From: Acanthopleura granulata
Taxonomy: Eukaryota; Mollusca; Polyplacophora; Chitonida; Chitonidae
NCBI GenBank assembly: GCA_016165875.1
Contig: JABBOT010000009.1
Location: 15,044,566 to 15,108,565, forward strand
Direction: 5' to 3'
Length of the DNA: 64,000 nucleotides
Made by a program: the position numbers and the translations under genes. Below are positions 44,880 to 57,300 of the stretch, piece by piece. Every line of letters begins with the position of its first letter. Position 1 is the stretch's first letter. The notes beneath the pieces were generated by a model that was given only the letters and a program-made list of their open reading frames with translations, was not told where the DNA came from and did no database searches.

Positions 44880-45339
44880 CAAGTTTTATGTTCCAGTTTG
44901 CATTCACTTTTGCACCCTGAGAACTGTTCTTTGTGAAAATTAATGGGTGACTGAACATAATTACGGAAATGCTGAGAACTGCAAGTCATGTGTTCACTCT
45001 GAGATCTTTAGATACAGCTGCACCTCAGCTTTACCTCTTGACTGCGAAGCAAACATGCAACCAACAATGGCCACTTTTGTTTTTGATGTGTGTTTTGTTT
45101 TTTGTATTTTCACTGTGCTTGGATATGTCAGTGACTTGCCGAGCACTGGGGCTCTCTGACCTGTGTACATGTGGTTGACAGGTCCTCAGGCTATATCCTG
45201 TCTCTCCTGCTCTGTCACACGTCACGTCAACCTGCCCCCGAACACCTGAATGTTGGGCTGTGTGATCCCAAGAGTCATTAGTCTGATCAGCGTACCTGTG
45301 CGCTGCACACCTGCTGCCGTGAGAACCCTGGGTACTGCT
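44880..45339 (+). other. Putative 5' flank and UTR of the AIFM3-like gene
   Basis: GC content rises after 45180, unlike the surrounding AT-rich DNA. An in-frame upstream ATG at 45250 follows a TGA and would add 30 residues. I prefer 45340 because it starts a MGGxxSK motif. No TATA box recognised. Confidence 0.45.
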
Positions 45340-45385
45340 ATGGGGGGCCGAGCATCCAAGGGGGGTAGGAAGGGGACAGGCGGGG
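45340..45385 (+). CDS. AIFM3: AIFM3-like exon 1 (myristoylation-type start)
   Basis: 46 nt, [15 protein letters not shown] plus one base, donor GGGG|gtaag. Gly2 and Ser6 fit the N-myristoylation consensus, and basic residues follow. Its one-base overhang fits both the 51076 exon and the 57132 exon. Confidence 0.7.
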
Positions 45386-48300
45386 GTAAGCCAACGTCCT
45401 TCTTGTACACCTACATGCATTTGCATTTATGTACATAATGCTCTTATCTGAGCCATTTAATTGCTAAATGGAGCTAAACAAGATGCACTTGTATACGTCT
45501 TGATAGTTTATAGCAAGGGGGATGTGCTAATGAAAAATGATGGGATGGCCTGCTCATCTCGCTTGATGTGACTTTAACAGTAGAGAGATTTAGGCGGTAG
45601 GACTATACATGTAAATATGTATATATATATATATATGTATACACTCCTGTACTGTACATGTCATGCAGTCAGATGTCGTTGGTCTGAGTGCATGCATATG
45701 TGATACATGTTAATTGTTTGTGTGCCGTCCGTGCAGTTATAAATTGCAGGATGCAAAACTTTTCAAAAATCCTTTGGATTTTATACATACATGTACGCTT
45801 CTGGGTGGCTGCAAACATGTGATAACCATGCACCATGCATGGTACCAAATTTATGGTCAGTATCTTTCTGCATTCCTACATGTAGGTGTGCAGAAAAGTA
45901 TTCACTTTTCCAAGCATGTAACATGTGTTTCTAGTGCATCTGGAAATATATCAGTGGGAGTATAGGCATGTTCAAATACATCTTACTAGTTCACGTGTAC
46001 TTGTGCATGCATGCATACATGTATATGCACATATTATATGGTATGACATCCAGAAATACATCATGACATGTCATGCATGTTTGCATGTGCCTCTCAACAG
46101 TGCGGTGGCTGCCGGTTCAAGTCCAGCTCATGCTGGCTTCCTCTCTGGCCAACCTGCGGATGGTCGTGGGTTTCCCCCGGGCTCTGCCCAGTTTCCTCAC
46201 ACCATAACGCTGGTTGCCGTCATATTAGTGAAATATTCTTGAGCACAGCGTAAGACATGAACCAAATCAATAAATAAATAAATAAACAAATACTGGCAAA
46301 CAAACCCATGGATGTTGTGGTATACACATAAACACTTCCAAAACAAGAAAAAGGCTGTGTTTGAATCCCCATCTATTTTGCCTTGGTGGTACATTAATTA
46401 TTTAGCAAAGGTGATCTGTAACTTGTGTATTATATGGACATGTAGCGTAGAAAAGATAAATATATATGCATTGCCTGTATAGTAGTATCTGTAGGGATTT
46501 GTAGGTCACAAGCTAAGATACATCGTTAAGTAGCTGTAGTGTTATCACTGTCCATTACTTTCCGTCCAGGGTCAGTCCTGTGTAAAGGGTCACAGTAAAG
46601 CAGGTTTATCAACTAGACAAGCTGCTTGTGTACAACAGGTAGGGCTGGGGGAGCTGTATAGCTCCATGTACTTGTATGGTCATTAACAGTTAAATAGCTC
46701 ATGTATGGTACATTTTTTCAGATACAACATTGTACTTAGACATTTGTTTAATAATAACCAGGATTTTTAGACCCAGGCATTACAATTGCACTTTCATAGG
46801 TAGACCTATATGTTGAGTCAGCATGCCATTTCACACATGAAGGTCAGCTTTTACTTCAGCTAAACACCACACAGATTTTTACAGTGTAGGACTACCACAT
46901 GCATGTAGCAAACAGTAGTATTAAAGTTCTATCCATGATAATTGTACATGTGCCATCTGGTAGGATTTAGATTCAGTCCCGGCTTGTTCATTTGCTCCTG
47001 TAATGATCGGCATTGTAAGACATACACATGTGCGCATGATAGATTACACTCCTAGCTGTAGCAGGCATGGTGCACATTAAAGCTTTGAATTGACATACAT
47101 ATCCATGTACAACTAGGTATGACTTCACAGTTGAATATCATTGTGTAAGATAAATCATGGATTCTGAGTAATGACAAGCTGATGCATCAAGAATGAAATA
47201 CATTACGTTTTTTAATACAAGTCATAATAGGTGAAATTGTGCTGTGTCCTACTGCTGTAAACAGATGAGCTGGTGCATGTATGCCACATCTGTTTATAGT
47301 TAGATAGATAATGTATACGTGTATTCTCTGTAAGATGTAAAGTAGATCAATCAAGGTAAATGAAGACCATGCATACACAAAATGTGTAAACACAACACGT
47401 GTTGTCCATGTACGTGCACAGGACATCATTACATGTACGTGCACAGGACATCATTACATGTATGTGCACAGGACATCATTACATGTACGTGCACAGGAAG
47501 GGGAAGGTCTGCCAGCAGCATGCAAATGGTCATAGGTTTCCCACCGAGCTCTGTCAGGTTTCCTCCCACCATAATGCAGGGCGCTGTGGCATAAGTGAAA
47601 CATTCTTGAGTTTGGCATAAAACACCAATCAAATAAATAAATAAATCAATTAGTAAATCATTTTTAGCATCATTTTCATAATCATAGTATGCATAAAGTT
47701 CACTGAAAAAAGTGCTTTAATGGTTGAAAAGGTTGAAGATTTACATTATACCTTGATTGCTCAATGTTTTCACAAATGGTAGTAATTTTATCTGTTCACA
47801 CAGCATAACGCCCTCAGAATATGCCTTAATAAACACCTTGCAAACTTGTGAAAAGGTCGATCTTTTCAAGTCGTTATGGCCATTGCTTGGTACAGAAAGT
47901 TCAAGCTATAAACTTGAGAGTACGAATCTGTTTTTCTTGACATCATTATGAAGAAATTTACATTGGCTGACCATGGCAAGCAGTGTTAACATTTTCTCAT
48001 CTCCAGGGAGGGTTGTTGTCCCTTTTGCACTTAAGTGCTGACCCTGTATCTTTGAGGGCAAAAGGCAGGCTGCTCATTGTCGCCCTTATGGGCCTTCAGT
48101 CCAACGGAGCACCACTGATACTGTTGGTTCAATCAACTACATGAAAATGACACGGTCTTGGTACAGGGTCCAATCCATTCTGCAATTGCTGGACAAGTCC
48201 AGCTGTGGGTCTAAGTCAGGAGATTTGTACATGGACATGTGCATGTACCTTATCAGACATTGAAATATTTCAGTCTGTGCTGAGAACAAGATGCAGGTTC

Positions 48301-51300
48301 AAACCCAGTCTTGGACCGGAAAGTCCCCCCCCCCCCACACACACACTCGGCTTGCAGGGCCTTGGTGATAATAAGTGGTCAGCAACGTTTTTGTAGCTGT
48401 TTGCCCTGTCTAGCAACACATTTGCGAGAACGTCAGATTGGTGCTAATTTCGCGTAGTTTGACAAAATCTTACGAGATCAGTGATAATCTCACGTTTTCG
48501 AGTTTTCAAGCAAGTCTTGAGAATGCGAGTTACATTGCACCATGAGATTACAAGAGTGAAGAACGCACGAACATTTTTTGCCTAATCGCACATTTTTGCA
48601 AATGGCCACATATTCCTTCCATAATCAAAGCAGCTATCCAATTAATAAATTTATGCATTAAATAAATGTTCAATATCTGACTTCATAAGTTGAGATCGGG
48701 ACAAGGTGGTCTGATCTATTCCGGGTCTAGCTGGCTGAGGTGGTTAGATATCTGTAGGAGCTTTAATAATTCATCATGTCCCTTGTCATGTTTGAATCTG
48801 AAATCCTACTTTTGTTGCTTACGCTGTGGTTTTCAGTCAGGGGGTTTGTATTTGTAGTAGTAGGTGGTTGGTTAATTTACACAGGGCGAGCAGTTTTCCT
48901 CCACACATTAACTTGACTGAACAATTTTTGAGTATGGCATAACATAACATTAAAACACCAATCAAATATTGTTCTATAACTGGAAGGCTAGCCCAGTTTG
49001 TGGCAATCTGTAATATATACTGGACATAGTTGCACATACCAGGTATGTGCATTGTAATATGTGCACATTACAAGAGCAATTGTGTAAGCAAATGTTCTCT
49101 TAGTGAATACGTAAATTGGATATTTGTAGAGCCAGTGTAGGGCACCAATCTTAATAATGCGTCCTGTCACCTGTGCTCTGAGTTCAAGCCCAGCTCATTC
49201 AGGCATCCTCTCTTGGAAGGTCTGCCAGCAACCTGCAGATGGCCGTGGGGGTTTCGCTGGGCTCTGCCTTGTTTTCTCTCTCCAGATTTCTGGCAGCTGG
49301 GGTATAAGTGAAATATTCTTCAGCATGCTGTGAAACACCGTTCAGAAAAATAAATATTAATCACCACTTGAGCCTTCATATTTGGAATTCAGAGACGTGT
49401 GTGTTTACCATGAAGGATCTAAAATTTCATCCGTGTTTATGTTGTTTATTATTTCTGATTCTGAGAGTTCTGAAGATTTTAGGAAGGTGTTTTGAGGTTT
49501 GTTTGAAAAGTAGAATGATTTGAATTCCTGCTGGGAAAATACAACTTTCAGCTTTATTTTATATCCGTAATTTTTGTTCTAAAAGTATAAACTTTTGTGG
49601 GATAGGAGTTATTTTGGGTCTTAGGGTATTTTATGATGTTCGGAGCAGAAAGTTCAAACCTTGGAATTTCATGTACAAATATTGACTGACATGTAGATTG
49701 ACTTGTTGAAATATCAACCCTTTTTTGAAGGTGTCATTAAATAACCATTGAAATTCCATGAGAATAGCAGTGTATCCAAGGTTTTTTAAAGGGTCATAGT
49801 CAATCTAGATATACACAAAAGTGTCCCCTCTGCGCACTTGTGGATGAGTTTACTTTAGTCTTCCATCTGGAGACTTACAGGAGGGTTTTGAGAGTGTGCT
49901 TTTTGGATAAGTACCAGAATACATGTACACATACAGGGAAATGACTGTTGTTTGAGGCATCGAATATTCTCCTGCAGGAAGTACTTCACTATTCAGGGCA
50001 ACAGTGAAAAGACAACTAACGATTCTAATGTTAATAGTTGTATGAGATGTAGGTGGGAAAACCTGCCTTAACGACCACTGTCAGTTTTTGGTGAAGTGCC
50101 GGTACATGCGATAGCTGTATAAATCCACTTTAAACGTTGAACTCTTTCAAGACTATGGGATACTCCATGTTAGAAAAACCGGAAACATGATGACACATCA
50201 TTCTTACCCTGTGCACTAAGGGTTATTGTGACATCATCAGAAATAAGGGCAACCTTGGGTTATGGAAATAATTTATGCCTGATTTGCGTAAAACAGAAAA
50301 CATGGAGGAGCTTATGATGTTTTCAATGTGCACATTTTATCTCACTAAATATGTTGATAAACAACAAATTAGAAACTAATGTACATGTACATGTAGCATG
50401 TTACATGACCCAGACTCTGATTTTAATCATTCATTGGAACATATTCCTTGCATCTTTCCATTATCACTAAAAACTGTTCATAAATCTCTCTTTGCTTGAA
50501 TCCGTCCTGTGTATACTTTCTTATGTTTTATATACACACATGTGTATATGTCTTTCAAGGGTGGGCCAATTTGAAAATCTTAACGTAATGATTCACAGAT
50601 TTTCAACAGCAGAGGATTATACAGATGGCGTTCATCAATTTGCTACATGTGTTTTTATGAAAAGAAATGTAAAACTTGACAATTCAAACAAAGATCTATG
50701 TAATGTAGTTCACCAATAAAAATGCAGTTTCCAGAAGAGGTGTCTAAAGGCTTCCTTAAAATGATGTGTTTGATGCCAGCACTTTAATCTTTCTAAGAAA
50801 CATCTTCACAGAAAAGAAAAAAAAAATCAAGTGGCCCTACATAGATGAATTGATCAGAATGAAGCAAAAATGTGTCACTTAAAAAAAGGTTGAGCTTAAT
50901 TGATGTGAACTATCATACAGTGTTATTGTAAATTAAGGTTCATGCAGTTTGTGACATGCAACTGACATTCTTCATGTTTTCCTGCTGACATGTTTGATTC
51001 GTCCATATCACATGACGAAATGGACATGACTCTGACATGTCCTGTGGATTTCCTAATCTCTTTTCTACTTCACAGTGACCTCTTCTTCCTTGTCTGACAC
51101 GACCCGCCACTTACTGACCTCTCTGCAAATACGGACACTGTCAGGTGCAAAACTTGTGTCACAGCCTGAATACTTTAAAAATGAACTGTGTTGATCAAAT
51201 CCATTAAGAGTCCAGGGAAGGCATGGTGGATTGATTACCACATGATCGTTAACAGCGTTTTAAGTGCTGTATTAATTAATTGATGACCTTTCTAAATTAA

Positions 51301-54300
51301 TCCAGTATTTTCACGGTGCACATGTACTGTGTATGTATTAAAGAACTTGTACAGGTGTAGTTGTTTGTGTGGGGGTGGGGGCACATTTTTATTAATAGTT
51401 TTAAACATTTAAATGATGAATTAGAAAAAAAAAATTCTCTCCCTTAAAAGGTGACAAATTTGAATAATGATCCACTACTACTAACAAACTAGAAGCACGA
51501 CAAGTGAATGGCTCTTCTCAGTTCTTGTAAGAAAACATAATGGAGGCAAGGTACCGATATGTGCACGTATAAAAATTTAAGTACCAGGTTTCCTATTTCA
51601 AGTAATACATGTATGCACATTCACAGATTTTTTTTGAGGTGAAGAACTTTATCCATGTACACCTACATGTACATGTCATTACATACAAATGAAGAGCTGA
51701 AAAATTAGTAAAGTCAGTTATATTAAATTCACTGATGGAAACAGATGGAACTCAAGAGTCCATCTGGAGAGTCTTGATATGTTCATTGAAGATCACTTCA
51801 TCTTGCCTCCCACTAGTTTTTGGCATTCGAGTCAGTAATTGTCACATATATGTGAAAGTTTATCAGTAACTTGCCAAAGGTTTGTGGTTTTACACTGGGC
51901 CCTTGGAACTGCGCCTGTAAATATCTGCATATGGTAAAATGGACTTCCAATTTAATTTAAGTGCGAAAGCCTTGGGTAAGCCATAGTTAAACTACAACAG
52001 AATTTACATTAAATATACCAGTAAATATATTTAAGTATATAATGATTTAAGAGCAACTTGTTTGTGTGTAATTATGTATATGTTTTATGCCAAGTTTAAA
52101 GAGTGGGGATATAAAGCAGTTACTCAGCCTGCCTCAGCATTTTCATCTTTAACATATGTGTACGTGTAAGGCCATTTTTAAAAATATGTGTGTTTGGCAT
52201 AACTCGACTGACCCTTCAAAAAGGGCCATACTCAAAAATTTTTATTGGTGTTTTGATAAAAGCTTTCCTTTTCATTTCTCTCTCCATGTTTATTTCTTTG
52301 AAATCTCTATTTTTTTCAAGAGCTAGAATAAAAAAAAAAAGAATTCCCTACTGACCTACCTCATCTTTTCTCATAGGGTCGGGTTACGCCCAACACAGTT
52401 TTTTAAGGATGGCTTATTTAAGTGTCAGCCACTCATGTGATAGGCAGACATCTGTTACTAACATCACATGATGAGGACTTTTATCCGTGTCAATATAAAG
52501 CATTCAGATAATGTGGTCAACTAGTTGTTAACTGGCTGTCTGTGTATGTATACTGAATCAGGGGATGAAACCCTTGTGATTTCCCGTCCCTGTCAGGTCC
52601 CAAGTGTGATATAGTTTCCTGTATTAGACAGGTAGGTACATTTCCTGAAATTAAGATGGATGTATTTATGTAAAACAAAAAAGCAAGAAAACAGTGTTTT
52701 GATATATGTTCCAGTCAATCTAGTTTTTTACTGATCTCTCTAGAAGCTGGCTGCTGATTTTGTCAGCTTTTTTGAGCCGTTTTTTTGTAATAATTCAACT
52801 TAACTGATCACTTTGTGTACACAGGCCAGTATGTATGGAGAATTGCCTAAAATTTTACCTGGGACTACAAAGTTGTACATTTTACTTGATTGCAAGATTT
52901 CTATTCACTGTGCCGTTAGTTGTACTTAGGTTTATTGGTGAGGTAGGATTATATTCAAAAGGAAAAATTTATATTTCGATCAGCACTAAAAGGGATATTT
53001 TGTGACATTTCTTTGAATCTTTCGGGGCACTTTTGGGGCCAAAATGTTAGGACATTTATCATGTCCATGTTTATGTGTGAAGTTTTTTTTGATTTATATA
53101 TGTTTGCTTATCGATGCTAGAAAAACATGTCGTAGCCTTAATAGTGTCATCAATTTATAGATGTGATATACTTCAGTGATACTTCCTTCAGAGTTTCAGT
53201 GTATATATACATAAATGTATATATTTTAAGTCTCCCCAGAATCAGCCCCCAGATGCACCTGTATTTCTATTTATGACAATCTCCAGCGTCACAGTAACTG
53301 TAATCATAATTCTTCAACCTTTTTTTCACTTGTTTGCCTGATGTTTATTCGAGCACATTCTGACATCGACATTTTATTCTGTGCAGACTGATAAAAACGT
53401 CACCCTGTTAATCTTATACTTTTTGTGAATGTCTGAATTGGGCAAGCCAACCAGTGTAGTTTTGTCTCCAAAATCAAATTAAGGGAGTGCATATATCCCA
53501 GTGATTACACGCCATGAATCGTTCATAAAGGTTAGAGAATCAAGGTACATGTACATTGTACAGACCCCAGCTAGAACTCAAAACTGAAAAGGTGCGAAGG
53601 TGTGTTTGTCAAAAACTGGACAGAGTAACAATTTCCATTGCCTATTTATCAGTCATGTTAATAGTTGATTGGGCGAAACAAAAAGGGGGCACAATGTAAA
53701 TGGCTTCTGAAAAAGCCTAGCTCAACATGCTTAACGGGCGTGCTTTAGTGTACATCTGTACATATATAGATTTACATACATGCATGTATGACAGTTAGAA
53801 TTCCCTTGGCCCCCCACAGCATGCATTTTAAGTGCAGCTCACCATGTACTTGTACTAGGCACATCTTACATAATTCTTACAGATACATGTATGCATGTAC
53901 GGAGTCATGAAGTTACCTGCTCGAGATTTTAATGGAGTCTTCTTCGTGCTTGACATCCTATGAAGTGCATTTACTGATTGAATTTTATCTGAGTGGCCTA
54001 CATTCTGAAATTTTTTTACTCCGTTTATTAGCGAAGTTAGTGTGAGACCTACTCAAATCACTCCCGTTCAGCACTGGTACATGTATCTTTATTCATCTTC
54101 AAAACGCCTTCCCACCTTTAACACAGCGGGCCAAAGCTATATTCAACCTTTTGGTCTTTCCTGGAGTATACATCCGCCCGTCACACCTTTCGGCGCATGC
54201 GTGCTCACAAAACAGGTAGTACAGGTAGTGCACTAACACTGCAGCATTTTAATTTTTTTTGTGATATTTGGACCCTTTCGTGTAGCCCCTCAGAGTCTCC

Positions 54301-57300
54301 CATTAGGCCAGTGTATTACATATGCACATTATAATGTGTATTTATGTTGTGTCAAATTTTATACATTTTGGTTTGGTTAATAATTATAAAAGTATATGCA
54401 GTACAATGGCCTATATTCAAATCACACCCAGGCCGGTAAAAGTACCTGTATTTTATTTCTTTCACTTGTATCCTCTTGTATTTACTTAACATGTGCGTTT
54501 ATGTTCATGTGTTTAAGGGGAACTTTTAATAAGTGCATATATTTTGGAGCGTTCAGGTTTGATTATAGCCACAGTGTTCTTGGTCATTTTGAGGTACATG
54601 TGTGATAATGTAGATATGTATAGACAACAGTGCTGTTGTGGCTTTCAGTGAGATTTTTCAAGGCCCATAAACTTAAGAATTGTAGGTAGATTCCTTTCCA
54701 TTGATAGACCATAAATTCTTTCATTAAATTTATCAATGCAGTGTACTCTAATGGATAGATATAACGATACAGGTAATGGAAAACTCATTAAGCATTCGTT
54801 TTTTCATTATTTTAAATGAATGAGAATATGTCAATCACTGGCCCTTGACTGATATGCGATCCTTACGATGGGAAACTTTTCATGATATATCCGTATCAGG
54901 ATATACATCGTAATAAAGGCAGTAGAGTTTATATTCCTGTAAAAGTTTAGAATGAATGGATGTTGCATTTCAGCAACATAATGGTGTTTAAGGTATGTTT
55001 AACATTATCTACCTGGACACCTTAATGTCATTCACTGTTGTAGACACATACATGTGCATCTAAATGCGTTGAAGATGTGGATGTGGACATGAATGTGGAT
55101 GTGGATGTGAATGTGAATGTGGATGTGAATGTGGATGTGGATGTGAATGTGGACATGAATGTGAATGTGGATGTGGATGTGGACATGAATGTGGATGTGA
55201 ATGTGGATGTGGATGTGGATGTGGATGTGAATGTGGATGTGAATGTGGATGTGGATGTGAATGTGGACATGAATGTGGATGTGAATGTGGACATGAATGT
55301 GGATGTGGATGTGAATGTGGACATGAATGTGGATGTGGATGTGGACATGAATGTGGATGTGGACATGAATGTGAATGTGGATGTGGATGTGGACATGAAT
55401 GTGGATGTGGATGCACATGAAGTGGACCTACATGTACTGTCATTTCACAGAATTTTTACATACTGCTATATCATGTCTATATGCCTTTTGCAATTGCATG
55501 GTTGACTGGTCAATCAATCAGGTCCTCAGTGGCCTGCAGATACATTGTATCTGATTCTGAACTTCACTGAAATCTGATTGAGATTCTTAGGGTGATGCAC
55601 ATATGTGTACGTAATTGTATATGTACAAGTGTGTGAGTGAATGTGTCATTAAAGTCTAGTTTATTTCCAGAAATGAAATCTATTAATTTCATGGTTTCCA
55701 TGGCAACAGACTTTGCTGATGCATTTTTAATACACATACAAAGTATACTCATGGTGTTTGTATGGTAACAGACCTTGCTTTTGTGTTTATTCGTATATGT
55801 TTTTACTTACTGTGTATGTGTTTACTTGACTAACTGTATTGAAACTAATGGCTCTGGAAAAAACACACTGAATGCTGGCTCAGTTGACACACACACTGCA
55901 TTTGAAAGGATATTAAAATTTTTAGCTTCCTCTCTCAATGATCAGAATTCCTCAGTCTTTTCATACATAAGAGAACAATTTTCACCCATAATTTATACAC
56001 TTTTTAAATTCGATTTTAGAAACCAAACTACACTGATTGGTTTGGCCAATATGAAGGCCTCACAAATAGCATAATTTTATCAATCTACACAGAATGTATT
56101 AAACGCCCTGAGAATGTGCTTGAATGCAGACATTGTGAAAAGGCTGAGGAATAACAGTAATGTATAAACATATAAATTAATATAGCAAATCTGGATGGTG
56201 TCAGTACCGCCCCGGTGGCCCATTGGTTAGAGTGCCGTTCTCGAGGGTTGAAATCCGGGATCAGTCCTGGGTTGCGTCCTATCAAAGACTTTCAAAATGG
56301 CAATTTGTTGCTGCCTGGCTTGGCGCTCCGCACTGAGAGGTTAGAGCAAGGAAACGAGACTGGTCACCCTGGTGTTGATATAATGTGACTGGGTGGGGTG
56401 TCCTGTCATGGTGTCTTCGGCATGATGTTCCACAGGTGACAGCACTTTGACCACATGGACCCCCCCTTCCACATGGAGCTACAGCATATAAAAACATTCT
56501 AAGGACTCCTCAACGTTGTATGACTGAAAAATTTTTGAGAACAACATAAAACCTAAGCAAACATGTAGTATATACATGACGTCAGTACCTGAGTAAAAAA
56601 TGTTTCAAAATTTTTGAGTGGCTAATGGTAACATTGATGAATCTTGATCAAGAAGAAAGCTGAACTGTTAGGTGAAGTGCAGAAATATGTAAACTCTTGT
56701 AGTCACACACTTCCTAAAAAATGCACAAATTTACAAGTTTGTGAGTTTCTTTTAACCAAATCGCCTCTTTAAATGTATGAGTCAACATCGAAACTTCAAC
56801 TTTTTCTCTCTTTTTTCAGTTTTTCCTCTGTCATGACTATTATTTATGTTAGGCCTATCAAACTTGATACCTTGTTCCTGGTCATAATATTTTGGAAAAT
56901 AAGTGTGGCCAACAGAACAGTTTTCATTTTTCACTATCATTATTCAGCTAGATTTTGTGATGATCTCATCATCTGTGACAGTTTATGGTTGAAAAATGAA
57001 TTAACGAGTTCCAAATTGTTAACGGTAAAATTTACGTTCGGCCGATGGGATTGGAAACTAAGAATCAAATGTGAATGGCCTTACGAGATCAAACTGCTCA
57101 TGTTTTATTATGCTTGATGTTGATGATGTAGGCATCGTTGCAACGCGATTCAGCCAAGTTGAAGAAAGCAGAAGTTCAACGGCCACAACTGCCATGTCCT
57201 CACAGACAGGAGATAGAATCACACAGGTTGTCTGCGATGTCGGAGACCTCAAGAATGGAGAGTAAGTGATAAAAATCCGCTGATGGTGCAGATCAAGGCA

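Larger units (their letters stand above)
45386..57131 (+). other. AIFM3-like intron region 1 (contains possible cassette exon)
   Basis: 11.7 kb of AT-rich, tacatgtaca-rich DNA. Holds SINEs (46098, 47500, 48840 and 49160 areas), a family 2 SINE (56205), the 25-bp x4 array, the hexamer satellite, and an old dispersed repeat (47790 and 55985). Apart from 51076-51144 I found no exon candidate in 49.4-55.0 kb. Confidence 0.6.

Noticed and set aside
45031..45426. 131-codon minus-strand open frame near AIFM3-like exon 1
   Set aside because: GC-rich antisense shadow without a recognisable domain. The plus-strand MGGRASK exon explains the composition.
55028..55505. Open frames of 120-140 codons over the hexamer satellite
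   Set aside because: Pure low-complexity repeat, open in five frames, inside an intron.
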